Positions 15,888 through 24,405 of a stretch of DNA of 36,003 nucleotides are shown piece after piece. The position numbers were made by a program, and so were the translations under genes. Source of the DNA: an uncultured Lentisphaerota bacterium. GTDB lineage: Bacteria; Verrucomicrobiota; Kiritimatiellia; RFP12; UBA1067. The notes under the pieces were generated by a model. The model made no database searches. It had not been told where the DNA came from and saw nothing but the letters and a program-made list of their open reading frames with translations. Every line of letters starts with the position of its first letter. Position 1 is the stretch's first letter. The DNA lies in the NCBI GenBank assembly GCA_900321255.1, contig ONVK01000018.1, forward strand, positions 1 to 36,003. Direction: 5' to 3'.

Positions 15888-16726
15888 ACGGAATCGCGAT
15901 AAACGCCTCGGACGTGATACAGATCGCGATTCTCTACATCGCGATCTACCTGATCCTCAAAAGCGCGAAGGGCTCGCGCTTCGGCCAGGCGCTGATGGGC
16001 TTCGGGCTCCTCGCCGCGCTCCTCACCGCGTTCGCGTACCTGTTCCACTTCGATGTCCTAACGCGCATCGTCCAGTTCCTGCTCGTCTACATCGCCGTCT
16101 CGACGGTCGTCATATTCCAGCCCGAGATCCGCCGAGTGCTCTCCGCATTCGGCGCGTTCAAATACCTCGAGCGCCCCAAGTACGGGCCTGGCAACGCCGC
16201 GACGCCGGACCTCGTCGTCGACACGCTCCTTTCCCTCGCCGACAGGCGCATCGGGGCGCTGTTCGCCTTCGAGCGCGGCATTTCGCTGAAGGGCTACGAG
16301 GAGACCGGCGTCATGCTCGACGCCGTCTTCTCGCGCGAACTCGTGACGAGCATATTCACGCCGCCGCTGCCGCTGCACGACGGAGGCGCGGTGATGCGCG
16401 GCGGGCGGCTTTCCTCGGCGCACTGCATATTCCCCGTGTCCAGCAACCCCAGCCTCATCGCGAGCGGGATGCGGCACCGCGCCGCAGTCGGGCTCTCCGA
16501 GGATACCGACGCCCTCGTCGTGGTCGTCTCCGAGGAGTCGGGCGACATATCGGTCGCGCGCAACGGGAAGCTCTTCCGCTATTCCGGCGAACAGAGGGCC
16601 GAGACGCTGCACCGCTGGCTCGCGAAGACCCTTCCCTCCGCAGGCGGCGGCACCGCGCGCATCGGCGCGCTCGGGCACTGGCTGCGCGAATGGACAGGCC
16701 TTCTTCCGAAAGGAGAGACGAAATGA
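15884..16726 (+). CDS. cdaA: CdaA-type diadenylate cyclase
   Basis: It makes the second messenger c-di-AMP from two ATP. The 280-residue protein has three N-terminal membrane segments (about 8-26, 36-54, 60-79) and a cytosolic DAC domain. Family motifs are PLHDGGAV (163-170, DGG where Bacillus CdaA has DGA) and the RHR at 197-199 followed by AAVGLSE. The GTG start at 15884 overlaps the ftsH stop, and the frame upstream is only a shadow of ftsH. It is followed by a tiny CdaR-like anchor gene, mirroring the cdaA-cdaR order of Firmicutes. The glmM gene usual there is absent, but nagB sits further down the operon. Confidence 0.93.
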   Translation: MNGIAINASDVIQIAILYIAIYLILKSAKGSRFGQALMGFGLLAALLTAFAYLFHFDVLTRIVQFLLVYIAVSTVVIFQPEIRRVLSAFGAFKYLERPKYGPGNAATPDLVVDTLLSLADRRIGALFAFERGISLKGYEETGVMLDAVFSRELVTSIFTPPLPLHDGGAVMRGGRLSSAHCIFPVSSNPSLIASGMRHRAAVGLSEDTDALVVVVSEESGDISVARNGKLFRYSGEQRAETLHRWLAKTLPSAGGGTARIGALGHWLREWTGLLPKGETK

Positions 16727-16899
16727 GGACCGAGTCGCAGAAGTCCGGGTTCTTCTCGCGGGCGGCGTCGCTCCTGACGCACAACTGGTGGCTCAAGCTC
16801 CTTGCGCTCCTGCTGGCCATAATCGTCTACCATTCCCTCAAGCCCGAGGGCACGAAGATCAGAAACCAAAATGACAGAAACCTCTTCGAATACCGCTGA
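16723..16899 (+). CDS. 58-residue single-helix protein, CdaR/YbbR anchor remnant
   Basis: The ATG at 16723 overlaps the cdaA stop (ATGA). The product is 58 residues with one membrane helix (about 20-38) in the context THNWWLKLLALLLAIIVY. The N-W-x-LKLLALLLA pattern matches the N-terminal anchor of YbbR-domain CdaR proteins, the usual partner of CdaA. None of the extracytoplasmic YbbR domains are present; the chain ends 20 residues after the helix. Its last 29 nt overlap ftsK in another frame. It may be a minimal CdaA partner or a remnant. Similarity is by eye and the helix is short. Confidence 0.6.
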   Translation: MRTESQKSGFFSRAASLLTHNWWLKLLALLLAIIVYHSLKPEGTKIRNQNDRNLFEYR

Positions 16900-19453
16900 A
16901 CCGAGCATCGAGAAGCATGTCTTCGGGTGGCTGCTTTTCATTGTGTCGCTCTTCCCGCTCGTGGCGCTGCTGACCTACGACTGGCGCTCGGTCGCGGCGC
17001 TTCGCGTTCCCCCGCTGCCGTCCACGAACTGGGTCGGCGCACTCGGCGACACGTTCGCCTACTACGGCTACACGGTCATCGGCCTCGCAGTGTGGATAAT
17101 CCCCGTCGTCTGCGTGGCGCTCGGGCTCTGCCTCGTGGGCGGGCGCAGGCTGCGCCTCGGCCGGCGCATCCCGTGGTTCGCGCTCCTGCTCGCCGCATGC
17201 GCGTGCCTTCTCCAGGTGGCGCAGCGCCACGCGCCGGGGATATCGGCCGCCCTCGACCGCGTCAACATAGCCAACGCAGGCGGCGTGGTGGGCTATCTCG
17301 TCATGTCGCGCCTCGTCTCGCCGCTCCTGAGCGACTTCGGCGGTTCCGCGGTCATGGCGATGATCGCGCTCGTCGCGCTCGTCGAATGCATCGGCGTCAA
17401 GGCGATCCTCGGCTTCTTCGCGGGGCTTTACCGCTGGGCTGCGGCTTCGGGGACAATCGCGCCGTCTCGCGAGGCAGCTGGCTCCGACGAGGAGTACGAA
17501 GCCCAGCAGGCGGCCTACCTCGCCGCGCTCCAGGCGAAGAAGGACGCCAAGGAGCAGGCGCGGCTCGAAAAGGAGCAGGCGCGGCTCGAGAAGGAGCGCG
17601 CAAAGGCCGAAAAGGCCGCGGCCCGCCAGGCCGAGAAGGAGGCCATACGCGCGGCGAAGGAGGCGGCGCGGGCCGAGCGCGAGGCGGCAAGGACCGCGGA
17701 GCTCGCCGGCGCGCCGGCCGCAGCGCAGGCCGCCACCGTCCCGCCCGCGCCAAGGCCCGGGGCCGCAGGCGCAGAGTCCGGCGAGGAGGGCGAGCCCCCT
17801 GTCGAGGACAAGGGGCCGTACATCCTGCCGTCGACTTCGCTTCTTGCGCCGCTCAAGACATCCGAGGCCGACCACAGCGACGTCAGCGAAATGAGCCAGC
17901 GCCTCGTCTCGACGCTCAAGCTCTTCGGCGTGGACGCGACTTTGAGCTACACGGTGCAGGGACCCGTCGTCACGAAATACGCGATCGAGCTCGCCCCGGG
18001 AACGCGATATTCGTCCGTCACGAACCTGAACGACAACCTCAAGGGAGCGCTCCACGCGAAGTCCATCCGCATCGAGGCGCCAATCCCTGGCGAAGACAGG
18101 ATCGGCATAGAGGTCCCGAACCGCAGGCCGGCCGGCATCTCGTTCAGGGAGATATTCGAGTCCGAGGCATGGCGCGGCGCGAAGGCCGAGCTTCCCCTTC
18201 TCTTCGGCAAGCGCGCCGACGGCAAGGAGCTCGTCGCCGACCTCGCGTCGATGCCCCACATGCTCGTCGCGGGCGCGACCGGGCAGGGCAAGTCTGTTTG
18301 CCTCAACTCGCTCATCTGCGGGCTTCTCATGACACGCACCCCCGAGCAGCTGAAGCTCATCATGGTCGATCCGAAGTCCGTGGAGTTCACGCCCTACGCG
18401 TCGATCCCCCATCTGCTCGTTCCCGTCATCACCGACAACCGCAAGGTCGTCTTCTCGCTCCACTGGGCCGTCGCCGAGATGGAGAAGCGGCTCAAGATGT
18501 TCGCAAGGGCGCGCGTGAGGAACATCTACGACTTCAACCACCGCGCGACCTTCACGCAGACCGACATGTTCGGCAACGACTCCGAGGTCGGGTCCGACAT
18601 ACCGAAGACGGTCCCCTACATCGTCATCATCATCGACGAGGTGGCGGACCTCATGAGCCAGTGCTCGAAGGAGGTGACGCCCGACATCTCGCGCCTGACC
18701 GCAAAGGCCCGCGCGGCCGGCATACACCTCATCCTCGCGACCCAGCGCCCCGACGCGAAGATCATCACAGGCACGATCAAGGCCAACATCCCCGGCCGCG
18801 TCGCGTTCAAGACGGCGTCGTCGGTCGACTCGCGCACGATTCTCGACGACACCGGCGCTGAAAGCCTTATCGGCAAGGGCGACATGCTGTTCAAGGGCAA
18901 GGACGGCCTTCTCATACGCGCCCAGGGCGCATGGATCTCGGACGCGGAGATCGCGAACATCACCGACTTCATACAGGAGCACTCGAACGTCCAGTTCGAC
19001 GAGAAGTTCGCGACGAAGCTCGGGCGCGTCAAGGAGGCGTCGATCGAAGACCCCTTCGCCTCGAACGAGGACGATCCCGACAACCAGCCCAAGGGCGACG
19101 ACACTACGAGCACGAGGGAAATGGTGAAGGCCAACGAGGACGCCGACCTCTTCAAGCGCGCGCTCGAGTGCATCATCAACACGAACCGCGCGTCCGTGTC
19201 CCACTTCCAGAGGCGGCTCGGCATCGGCTACAACCACGCGGCGAAGCTCTGCGACAAGCTCGAGGACGCCGGGGTGATTGGCCCGCAGCAGGGCGCCGGC
19301 CCAAGGCCGATCATAATGGACCAGCAGCAGCTCCTCGCGATATTCAACGGCAACGGCGCGGCCTCAGGCGGCGCGGCGGACGGCGCGGGAGGCGCTGCCG
19401 TCCCGGAGAGCGGGGGAGACGGGGAATTTGAAAACAACGAGGAGGAACAATGA
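16871..19453 (+). CDS. ftsK: FtsK/SpoIIIE DNA translocase
   Basis: FtsK pumps chromosomal DNA through the division septum and helps resolve dimers. The 860-residue protein has four or so membrane segments (about 17-36, 63-90, 100-116, 158-185). A long charged K/E/R/A helix follows (about 207-278) and a Pro/Gly linker. The motor domain has Walker A GATGQGKS (468-475), VDPKSVEF, Walker B IIIIDE (about 585-590) and LATQRPD. The winged-helix gamma domain, which reads KOPS-like sites, is near 765-830 (ALECIINTNRASVSHFQRRLGIGYN). The start overlaps the small anchor gene by 29 nt. The end overlaps the next gene as ATGA. Confidence 0.96.
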   Translation: MTETSSNTAEPSIEKHVFGWLLFIVSLFPLVALLTYDWRSVAALRVPPLPSTNWVGALGDTFAYYGYTVIGLAVWIIPVVCVALGLCLVGGRRLRLGRRIPWFALLLAACACLLQVAQRHAPGISAALDRVNIANAGGVVGYLVMSRLVSPLLSDFGGSAVMAMIALVALVECIGVKAILGFFAGLYRWAAASGTIAPSREAAGSDEEYEAQQAAYLAALQAKKDAKEQARLEKEQARLEKERAKAEKAAARQAEKEAIRAAKEAARAEREAARTAELAGAPAAAQAATVPPAPRPGAAGAESGEEGEPPVEDKGPYILPSTSLLAPLKTSEADHSDVSEMSQRLVSTLKLFGVDATLSYTVQGPVVTKYAIELAPGTRYSSVTNLNDNLKGALHAKSIRIEAPIPGEDRIGIEVPNRRPAGISFREIFESEAWRGAKAELPLLFGKRADGKELVADLASMPHMLVAGATGQGKSVCLNSLICGLLMTRTPEQLKLIMVDPKSVEFTPYASIPHLLVPVITDNRKVVFSLHWAVAEMEKRLKMFARARVRNIYDFNHRATFTQTDMFGNDSEVGSDIPKTVPYIVIIIDEVADLMSQCSKEVTPDISRLTAKARAAGIHLILATQRPDAKIITGTIKANIPGRVAFKTASSVDSRTILDDTGAESLIGKGDMLFKGKDGLLIRAQGAWISDAEIANITDFIQEHSNVQFDEKFATKLGRVKEASIEDPFASNEDDPDNQPKGDDTTSTREMVKANEDADLFKRALECIINTNRASVSHFQRRLGIGYNHAAKLCDKLEDAGVIGPQQGAGPRPIIMDQQQLLAIFNGNGAASGGAADGAGGAAVPESGGDGEFENNEEEQ

Positions 19454-20175
19454 TGGAATTCGGAAAGACGCTGCGGACGGCGCGCGAGGCGAAGGGCCTC
19501 ACCACCGGACAGATCGCCGAACGGACGCACATGATGGTCCAGGTCGTCGAAGGTCTCGAAAACGAGGACTTCTCGAAAATCGTCGCGCCGATATACGGGC
19601 GCGGTTTCGTAAAGCTCTACTGCGAGACGGTCGGTCTCGAGCCGAAGCCGCTCGTTGACGCCTTCATGGAAATCTACTCCGGCGGCCGCGGCAAATCCGC
19701 CGCGCCGCACGAGCCGGCGAAGCCCGAGCAGCGGCCCGTCGAGCCGACTGCGCCGGAACCGCCGCCGAAGCCCGTCGCGCCAGAACCGCCACAGCGCGTC
19801 CAGGAGACAATCGACTTCGGCGCACCGCCAGCGGCCGAGACGCCGAGGCAGCAGCCGACGACTTCGCGCTACGCGGCGCCGATGCCGATCGATGACGGCT
19901 TCTCGATGCCCGCCGTCAACTGGAGGATGGTCGCCCTCGGCGCGGCCGCAGTCGCGATAGTCGTCCTGGCGCTGCTCGGCGTCCGTGCGCTCTACCGCGT
20001 GACGATGACCGCGCCGGAGGAGGAGACGACCGAAGTCGCGGATCCCGCTCCCGCTCCCGATCCCGCGCCAACTGACGCCCAGTCTCCCGCAAAGGCACCA
20101 GTTGACAGGAAACCACTTCCCCTCAAGCCTTTCTACATCGATTCCAACCACCAAACAGAAACGGAGAACAAATAA
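19450..20175 (+). CDS. RodZ-like HTH membrane protein
   Basis: The 241-residue protein has an N-terminal Xre/HTH_25 domain (about 4-75: FGKTLRTAREAKGLTTGQIAERT and PIYGRGFVKLYCETVGL). A Pro-rich linker with repeated EP/PEPP follows, then one membrane helix (about 157-177) and a short Pro/Ala periplasmic tail. This is the RodZ layout, in which the HTH binds MreB and supports rod shape. The C-terminal beta domain of full RodZ is missing or reduced to about 60 low-complexity residues. Two adjacent ATGs exist (19450, 19453). I use the first, because it overlaps the ftsK stop; GAGGAG lies just upstream. It ends 1 bp before nagB. Confidence 0.82.
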   Translation: MMEFGKTLRTAREAKGLTTGQIAERTHMMVQVVEGLENEDFSKIVAPIYGRGFVKLYCETVGLEPKPLVDAFMEIYSGGRGKSAAPHEPAKPEQRPVEPTAPEPPPKPVAPEPPQRVQETIDFGAPPAAETPRQQPTTSRYAAPMPIDDGFSMPAVNWRMVALGAAAVAIVVLALLGVRALYRVTMTAPEEETTEVADPAPAPDPAPTDAQSPAKAPVDRKPLPLKPFYIDSNHQTETENK

Positions 20176-20176
20176 A

Positions 20177-20956
20177 ATGGAAGTCGTAATCTGCAAGACA
20201 AAAGAAGAAGCGTCCCGGCTCGCGGCGAACATGATCACCGAAGCCGTGAAGAAGAACCCGAAGACCGTTCTGGGCCTCGCGACGGGATCGACGCCCGTCC
20301 TGATGTATGCCGAGATGGCCAAAGCCGTCAAGGCGAAAAAGGTCAGCTACAAGCAGGTGAAGAGCTGGAACCTCGACGAGTACTACGGGCTCGCAGGGAC
20401 GCACGACCAGAGCTACCGCTACTTCATGAACAAGAACCTGTTCGAGAAGATCGACATCAAGCTCTCCAACACCCACGTCCTCAACGGCCTCGCAAAGGAC
20501 CCGGAGAAGGAGTGCAGGGCGTACGAAGCCCAGATCAAGAAGGCCGGCGGCATCGACATCCAGGTGCTCGGCATCGGCTCCGACGGCCATATCGCGTTCA
20601 ACGAGCCGGGCACATCGCTCAACAGCCGCACGTCGATCGTCTACCTCACGCCCTCGACGGTGAAGGACAACGCCCGCCTCTTCTTCAAGGGCGACATGAA
20701 GGCCGTCCCGAAGAGCGCGCTCTCGATGGGCGTCGGCACGATCTGCGAGGCGAAGAAGATCATCCTCCTCGCGTTCGGCGCGAACAAGCAGGACGCGGTC
20801 AAGGGATGCGTCGAAGGCCCGATGAGCCAGTTCTGCACCGCCTCCGCGCTGCAGGCGCACAACGACGCATGGATCTTCTGCGACGAGGCGGCGGCCAAGA
20901 AGCTCAAACTCAAAAAGTACTACGCGTGGCGCAGCGCCACCAAGCTCGGACTATGA
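20177..20956 (+). CDS. nagB: Glucosamine-6-phosphate deaminase
   Basis: This enzyme converts glucosamine-6-phosphate to fructose-6-phosphate and ammonia, feeding amino sugars into glycolysis. The 259-residue protein shows GLATGSTP (33-40), the SWNLDEYYGL block with catalytic D67 and the GIGSDGHIAFNEPG block (132-145), with D136, H138 and E143 in the positions of the E. coli active-site residues. The start is the ATG at 20177 with GGAG 10 nt before it; the upstream open frame lies in the previous gene. No nagA is nearby. Its position in a cdaA/ftsK operon links it to wall-precursor balance, by inference. The stop overlaps the zinc-ribbon gene. Confidence 0.95.
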   Translation: MEVVICKTKEEASRLAANMITEAVKKNPKTVLGLATGSTPVLMYAEMAKAVKAKKVSYKQVKSWNLDEYYGLAGTHDQSYRYFMNKNLFEKIDIKLSNTHVLNGLAKDPEKECRAYEAQIKKAGGIDIQVLGIGSDGHIAFNEPGTSLNSRTSIVYLTPSTVKDNARLFFKGDMKAVPKSALSMGVGTICEAKKIILLAFGANKQDAVKGCVEGPMSQFCTASALQAHNDAWIFCDEAAAKKLKLKKYYAWRSATKLGL

Positions 20957-21183
20957 CTGACGAAGGATTCACAAGCTTCCTCTGCGACCACTGCCATACC
21001 GAGATCGAGGCGACCCTCGACCTCATCGGGCAGGAGACCGAATGCCCGGCGTGCGGCGCCAAGCTCACCGTCCCCGACAATCGGGACGACGGGGTTAAGC
21101 GCCACGCTGCCGACGACATCGATCCGAACCGTACGCAGGCGATGAAGAGCCGCACGATCCGCATCGAGCTCGGCGACCTATGA
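20953..21183 (+). CDS. Small zinc-ribbon protein
   Basis: The 76-residue protein has two CxxC pairs, C11/C14 (CDHC) and C31/C34 (CPAC), spaced as a rubredoxin-like or zinc-ribbon knuckle pair (the sequence ECPACGAKLTVPD is typical). The rest is polar, with a DDIDPNRTQAMKSRTIRIEL tail. The ATG overlaps the nagB stop and the stop overlaps the nuclease ATG, both as ATGA, so it is surely translated. Function is unknown; it may regulate or deliver metal. Confidence 0.8.
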   Translation: MTDEGFTSFLCDHCHTEIEATLDLIGQETECPACGAKLTVPDNRDDGVKRHAADDIDPNRTQAMKSRTIRIELGDL

Positions 21184-22208
21184 GCGCGAGGCGCAAAAAG
21201 AGGAAAAAGGCGTCCGCCGCGAGGCGGATTGCCCTGTTCGCGCTGGTGGTGCTCGTCGGCGGCTATGCCGTGCTTGCCGCGACGGCAGTCTGGTTCGTGC
21301 ACCACCCGCGCGAATGGATTAAGCAGAAAGAGGAATCCATGCCCGGATTTCTCGTCTCCGCGCTCCTGTGGAACGGCAACGGCCTCGGCGACATCACCGA
21401 CGCGCTCGACATCACGGGCACCGACTCGGTCTACGAATACGACGAGGAGGCGCCGTCGGGGAGCGTGTTCTTCGCGGGCGCCCCGAAGCGCACGGGCGAC
21501 GTGCAGCCGGCCGACATAAAGGTCCTCGACCGGGGCGAGTTCGCCGTCGGCTGGTCGCCTTCCCTCAGGCGCCCCGTCTGGTGCGCGTACCACGTCACGC
21601 CAGACGTCCTGTACCAGACCGGCCAGCGCCCCAACTTCAACAAGGACAAGGAGGCCGCGAACTCCCCCGCCCCCGGCGACTACACGCGTTCGGGCTACGA
21701 CCGCGGGCACATGGTGCCGAACCACGCGATAGAGTCCCGCTATGGAGCCGACGACCAGAAGAAGACGTTCCTCATGTCGAACATCGCGCCGCAGACGCCT
21801 GCGCTCAACCAGGGAGTGTGGCGCAACGTGGAGCACCGCATAGCCGACTTCTGGCCGGCGAAGTACGGGGAGATATGGGTGATAGTCGGAACCATACCGA
21901 ACAGACGCGGCGAAACGCTGAGCGGGACCGACATCGAGATTCCCGGGCGCTTCTACCAGGTGATCGTCGCCCAGGAGGGGATGGACGTAAGGGCCCTCGC
22001 CGTCGTATTCGACCAGCACGTGCCGTGGCGGGAATGGGCGGCGCGGAACATCGTCTCGATAGACGAGCTCGAGGAGGAGGCGGGGCTCGACTTCCTGCCG
22101 GACCTGCCGACGTTCATACAGAACCCGCTCGAGGCGGAAACTCCCTCGCGGCTCTGGCCGATAAGGGCGCGCGACGTGTTCAGGCTCATCCTCCTGAACC
22201 TCGAGTAA
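21180..22208 (+). CDS. Membrane-anchored DNA/RNA non-specific endonuclease (NUC1 family)
   Basis: The 342-residue protein has a basic N-terminus and one membrane helix (about 16-38), so the catalytic domain faces the periplasm or outside. The beta-beta-alpha metal nuclease motif is intact: SGYDRGHMVPNHA with D174-R-G-H177, followed by MSNIAPQTPALNQGVW with metal-binding N210. This is the Serratia nuclease/EndoG family, which cuts DNA and RNA. No immunity protein is nearby, so a nutritional or envelope role fits better than a toxin. It is the last gene of the ftsH operon, and its TAA lies 1 nt from the stop of the opposing gene. Confidence 0.92.
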   Translation: MSARRKKRKKASAARRIALFALVVLVGGYAVLAATAVWFVHHPREWIKQKEESMPGFLVSALLWNGNGLGDITDALDITGTDSVYEYDEEAPSGSVFFAGAPKRTGDVQPADIKVLDRGEFAVGWSPSLRRPVWCAYHVTPDVLYQTGQRPNFNKDKEAANSPAPGDYTRSGYDRGHMVPNHAIESRYGADDQKKTFLMSNIAPQTPALNQGVWRNVEHRIADFWPAKYGEIWVIVGTIPNRRGETLSGTDIEIPGRFYQVIVAQEGMDVRALAVVFDQHVPWREWAARNIVSIDELEEEAGLDFLPDLPTFIQNPLEAETPSRLWPIRARDVFRLILLNLE

Positions 22209-22209
22209 G

Positions 22210-23220
22210 CTACCAGGCAAGGGCGCCGAGAGCGTCGGTTATCAACCGCGCGGCCTGTTCGTCGCGCTCCTTTGCCGAAGAGGAACCGAGCACAACCGCG
22301 ACTGCGCGCTTTCCGCCACGCGTCGCGGTAATCACAACCGACGATCCGCCGGCGTCTATGTAGCCGGTCTTGAGCCCGTCAACCGCCTCGCACCCGTCGG
22401 GATTGAATATCTTCTGCCTGTCCTTCACCATCACGTTGTTGTGGTTGCAGAGGTTCTTGACGATGCTCTCCCCTGGGGCGAGTTCCGTCCTTCGCAGGGG
22501 CTGGTTGACGCGGCGCGTAACGGAAACGCGGTAGCCGCCACCCGTCCTCACAAGGTCGCACGTCTTGACTGACGTGAACTCCAGCACCTCGGGCATCTTG
22601 AGAATCGCAAGCGCAAGCTTCAGCTGGTCGCCCGCCGTCGAGACGTTGAACGACTTCCAGGGATACTTCTTCGCGGCGTTCGGCGGAAGACCGTTTGGAT
22701 TGTAGTAGCGCGTCCGCGTCATGCCGAGCTCGGCTGCCCGTGAGTTCATCTTCGCGACAAAGTCGTCGAAAGACCCCGACGAGTTCACGGCAAGGACGAT
22801 CGCCGCGTCGTTCGCGCTCTCGACCATAAGGGCAAGGCAGAGGTCGCGCACCGTCATCGACTCGCCGGCCTTTATGCCGATCCAGCTTGCCTCGCACCTG
22901 TTCACGTCCGGAGTCGCCTCTACCGGCGAGTCGAGATCGTACCGCTCCGCCCTCACGTCTTCAAGGACGAGAAAGAGCGTCATCAGCTTCGTCACGCTCG
23001 CGGGATACGCCTCCGCGTCCGCATTGTCGGTGTAGAGCACCCTTCCGCTCGCCGCATCGGCGCAGATCGCGCCCACGTAGGGCGTGCGGCGGTGGGCCGA
23101 CTGCACCGGAGACGCCGCGGCGGCACGGCGCGCGGCCGACACGGGCTTCTTTGCAGGAGCCGCCACGACTCCCGCCGCGGCGAGGAGGACGAGCGCCGAT
23201 ATGACGAGTCGAGATGTCAC
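22210..23220 (-). CDS. D-Ala-D-Ala carboxypeptidase (PBP5/DacA-like)
   Basis: This serine enzyme trims the terminal D-alanine from peptidoglycan stem peptides. The 336-residue chain starts with a signal peptide (SRLVISALVLLAAAGVVAAPA). The SxxK (S75-K78), SxN (S135-A-N137) and KTG (284-286) motifs are all present. The chain ends soon after the catalytic fold, so the C-terminal membrane-tethering domain of PBP5 is missing; it may be soluble periplasmic. The start is a GTG at 23220 that overlaps the stop of the zinc-ribbon/EIIA gene as GTGA. It is the last gene of a six-gene minus operon. Confidence 0.94.
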   Translation of the reverse strand: MTSRLVISALVLLAAAGVVAAPAKKPVSAARRAAAASPVQSAHRRTPYVGAICADAASGRVLYTDNADAEAYPASVTKLMTLFLVLEDVRAERYDLDSPVEATPDVNRCEASWIGIKAGESMTVRDLCLALMVESANDAAIVLAVNSSGSFDDFVAKMNSRAAELGMTRTRYYNPNGLPPNAAKKYPWKSFNVSTAGDQLKLALAILKMPEVLEFTSVKTCDLVRTGGGYRVSVTRRVNQPLRRTELAPGESIVKNLCNHNNVMVKDRQKIFNPDGCEAVDGLKTGYIDAGGSSVVITATRGGKRAVAVVLGSSSAKERDEQAARLITDALGALAW

Positions 23221-24041
23221 TTGACGGTGTGGCGGGTGGCCTTGACGAGGGCCTTCCATAGCGCGGAGGAATCCTTGGCGGCGATGGCGGCGGCGCGCAC
23301 CTCCTTCTTCGAGAAGGACTGCGCAAGCCCAGCCATGAGCCGCAGGTAGAACGCGCTCACCGCGACCGGAATCGCGGAGAGGAACACGAGGTGGACCTTT
23401 TCGCCGGCCCAGTCGATGCCCTCCTTCGAGACGCCCATCGCGAGGGTCAGCCCGCCGCCCTCGACGCCCCTCACGTGGGGGAACGCCACGTCGTCCATGG
23501 CCGTCGAGAGAACCGCCTCGCGATCCATCGCGGCTGCGACAAGACTGTCGGCGTTCGAGATGAAATGGTTGTCCTCCATCGCCTTGGCAAGCGTGGCGAT
23601 CGCGTCTTCGCGCGAGACGGAGCCGAGGTCGACGACCATGAGCTCCTCTGCGGAGAAGCGGGATATGCCCGTCTTCGGGTCGTCGCGATCGCCCTTCTCG
23701 GCGACGTTGCGCGCGGCATCGACCTCGTCGGCGAAGAGTATGCGCCCGCAGCTCGAACACGCCACGAGATGCTGGCCGAGCCTGACCTGCTGGGCCTGCG
23801 CGATCGGGACCTGCATCCCGCACACGCTGCAGCAGCCGTTGGACATCGAGGCGAGGACGATGTGGCTCTTCTTGTACAGCCGCGCATAGAGACCGGCGCT
23901 CTGCGGCTCAAGCTTCTTCTGCAGCTCGTCAATCGACTCGTTGAGGGAATCGAGGTGGCTGCCGTCGCCCGTCTGGTGGTGTTCGTCACGCGTAAGGACG
24001 AGCTCCTGCAGCTGCCTCATTATGTTTATCTGGCTTTTCAT
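23217..24041 (-). CDS. Zinc-ribbon plus PTS EIIA (fructose type) fusion
   Basis: The 274-residue protein joins two modules. Residues 1-105 form a coiled coil (about 5-60) and a C4 zinc ribbon, C71-x2-C74 and C95-x2-C98, like the CT398/zf-RING_7 proteins. Residues about 128-270 are a PTS_EIIA_2 domain with the phospho-histidine in AFPHVRG (H189) and the LVFLSAIP strand. No EI, HPr or sugar EIIBC is nearby, so this is more likely a regulatory (PtsN-type) switch than a transporter part. It overlaps the DtxR-like gene upstream and the carboxypeptidase gene downstream by 4 nt. The fusion is unusual. Confidence 0.85.
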   Translation of the reverse strand: MKSQINIMRQLQELVLTRDEHHQTGDGSHLDSLNESIDELQKKLEPQSAGLYARLYKKSHIVLASMSNGCCSVCGMQVPIAQAQQVRLGQHLVACSSCGRILFADEVDAARNVAEKGDRDDPKTGISRFSAEELMVVDLGSVSREDAIATLAKAMEDNHFISNADSLVAAAMDREAVLSTAMDDVAFPHVRGVEGGGLTLAMGVSKEGIDWAGEKVHLVFLSAIPVAVSAFYLRLMAGLAQSFSKKEVRAAAIAAKDSSALWKALVKATRHTVK

Positions 24042-24400
24042 TTGTTTTTCTCTGTATATTCGCGGATCTTTTCCAACGTCTCCGCAGAAAGTATGTGCTC
24101 CATCAGGCAGGCGTCCCTGTCGGCAATGCGGCGGTTCACGCCGAGCTTGACGAGGAACGACCTCAGCAGCTTGTGGCGGCCAAGGACAAGTTTCGCGACC
24201 CGCTCGCCCTTCGGCGTCAGGTTGATTGGCGAATACGGCTCCTGGGTGGCGAGCCCGAGCTTCTTCAGCTCGCGTATCGCCTTGACGACGGACGGCATCT
24301 TGACGTTGAGGAGCTTCGCCACGTCGCGCACCTGCGCGGGGCGGTTCTCCCCTATCAGCACGTATATCGTCTCAATGTAGTCTTCAAGGCTCTGTGTCAT
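24038..24400 (-). CDS. DtxR/MntR-like metal-dependent repressor
   Basis: The product is 120 residues from the ATG at 24400. The N-terminal winged helix (SLEDYIETIYVLIGENRPAQVRDVAKLLNVKMPSVVKAIRELKKLGL) is the DtxR/MntR pattern. The dimerisation part follows (GKLVLGRHKLLRSFLVKLGV, then RDACLMEHILSAETLEKIREY), with metal-ligand-type H and E residues. The C-terminal SH3-like domain is absent, as in MntR. A GTG at 24409 overlapping the upstream stop is an alternative start, but GGGAAG is better spaced for the ATG. It probably senses Mn or Fe. No metal transporter gene is next to it. Confidence 0.88.
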   Translation of the reverse strand: MTQSLEDYIETIYVLIGENRPAQVRDVAKLLNVKMPSVVKAIRELKKLGLATQEPYSPINLTPKGERVAKLVLGRHKLLRSFLVKLGVNRRIADRDACLMEHILSAETLEKIREYTEKNK

Positions 24401-24405
24401 ACTCG

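Noticed and set aside
16859-19237. 792-residue frame antisense to ftsK
   Set aside because: Same cause; R/D/E/V composition typical of an antisense shadow, no domains.
21180-22208. Nuclease as a polymorphic toxin
   Set aside because: No toxin delivery domain and no immunity gene; it is a short, membrane-anchored enzyme at the end of a housekeeping operon.
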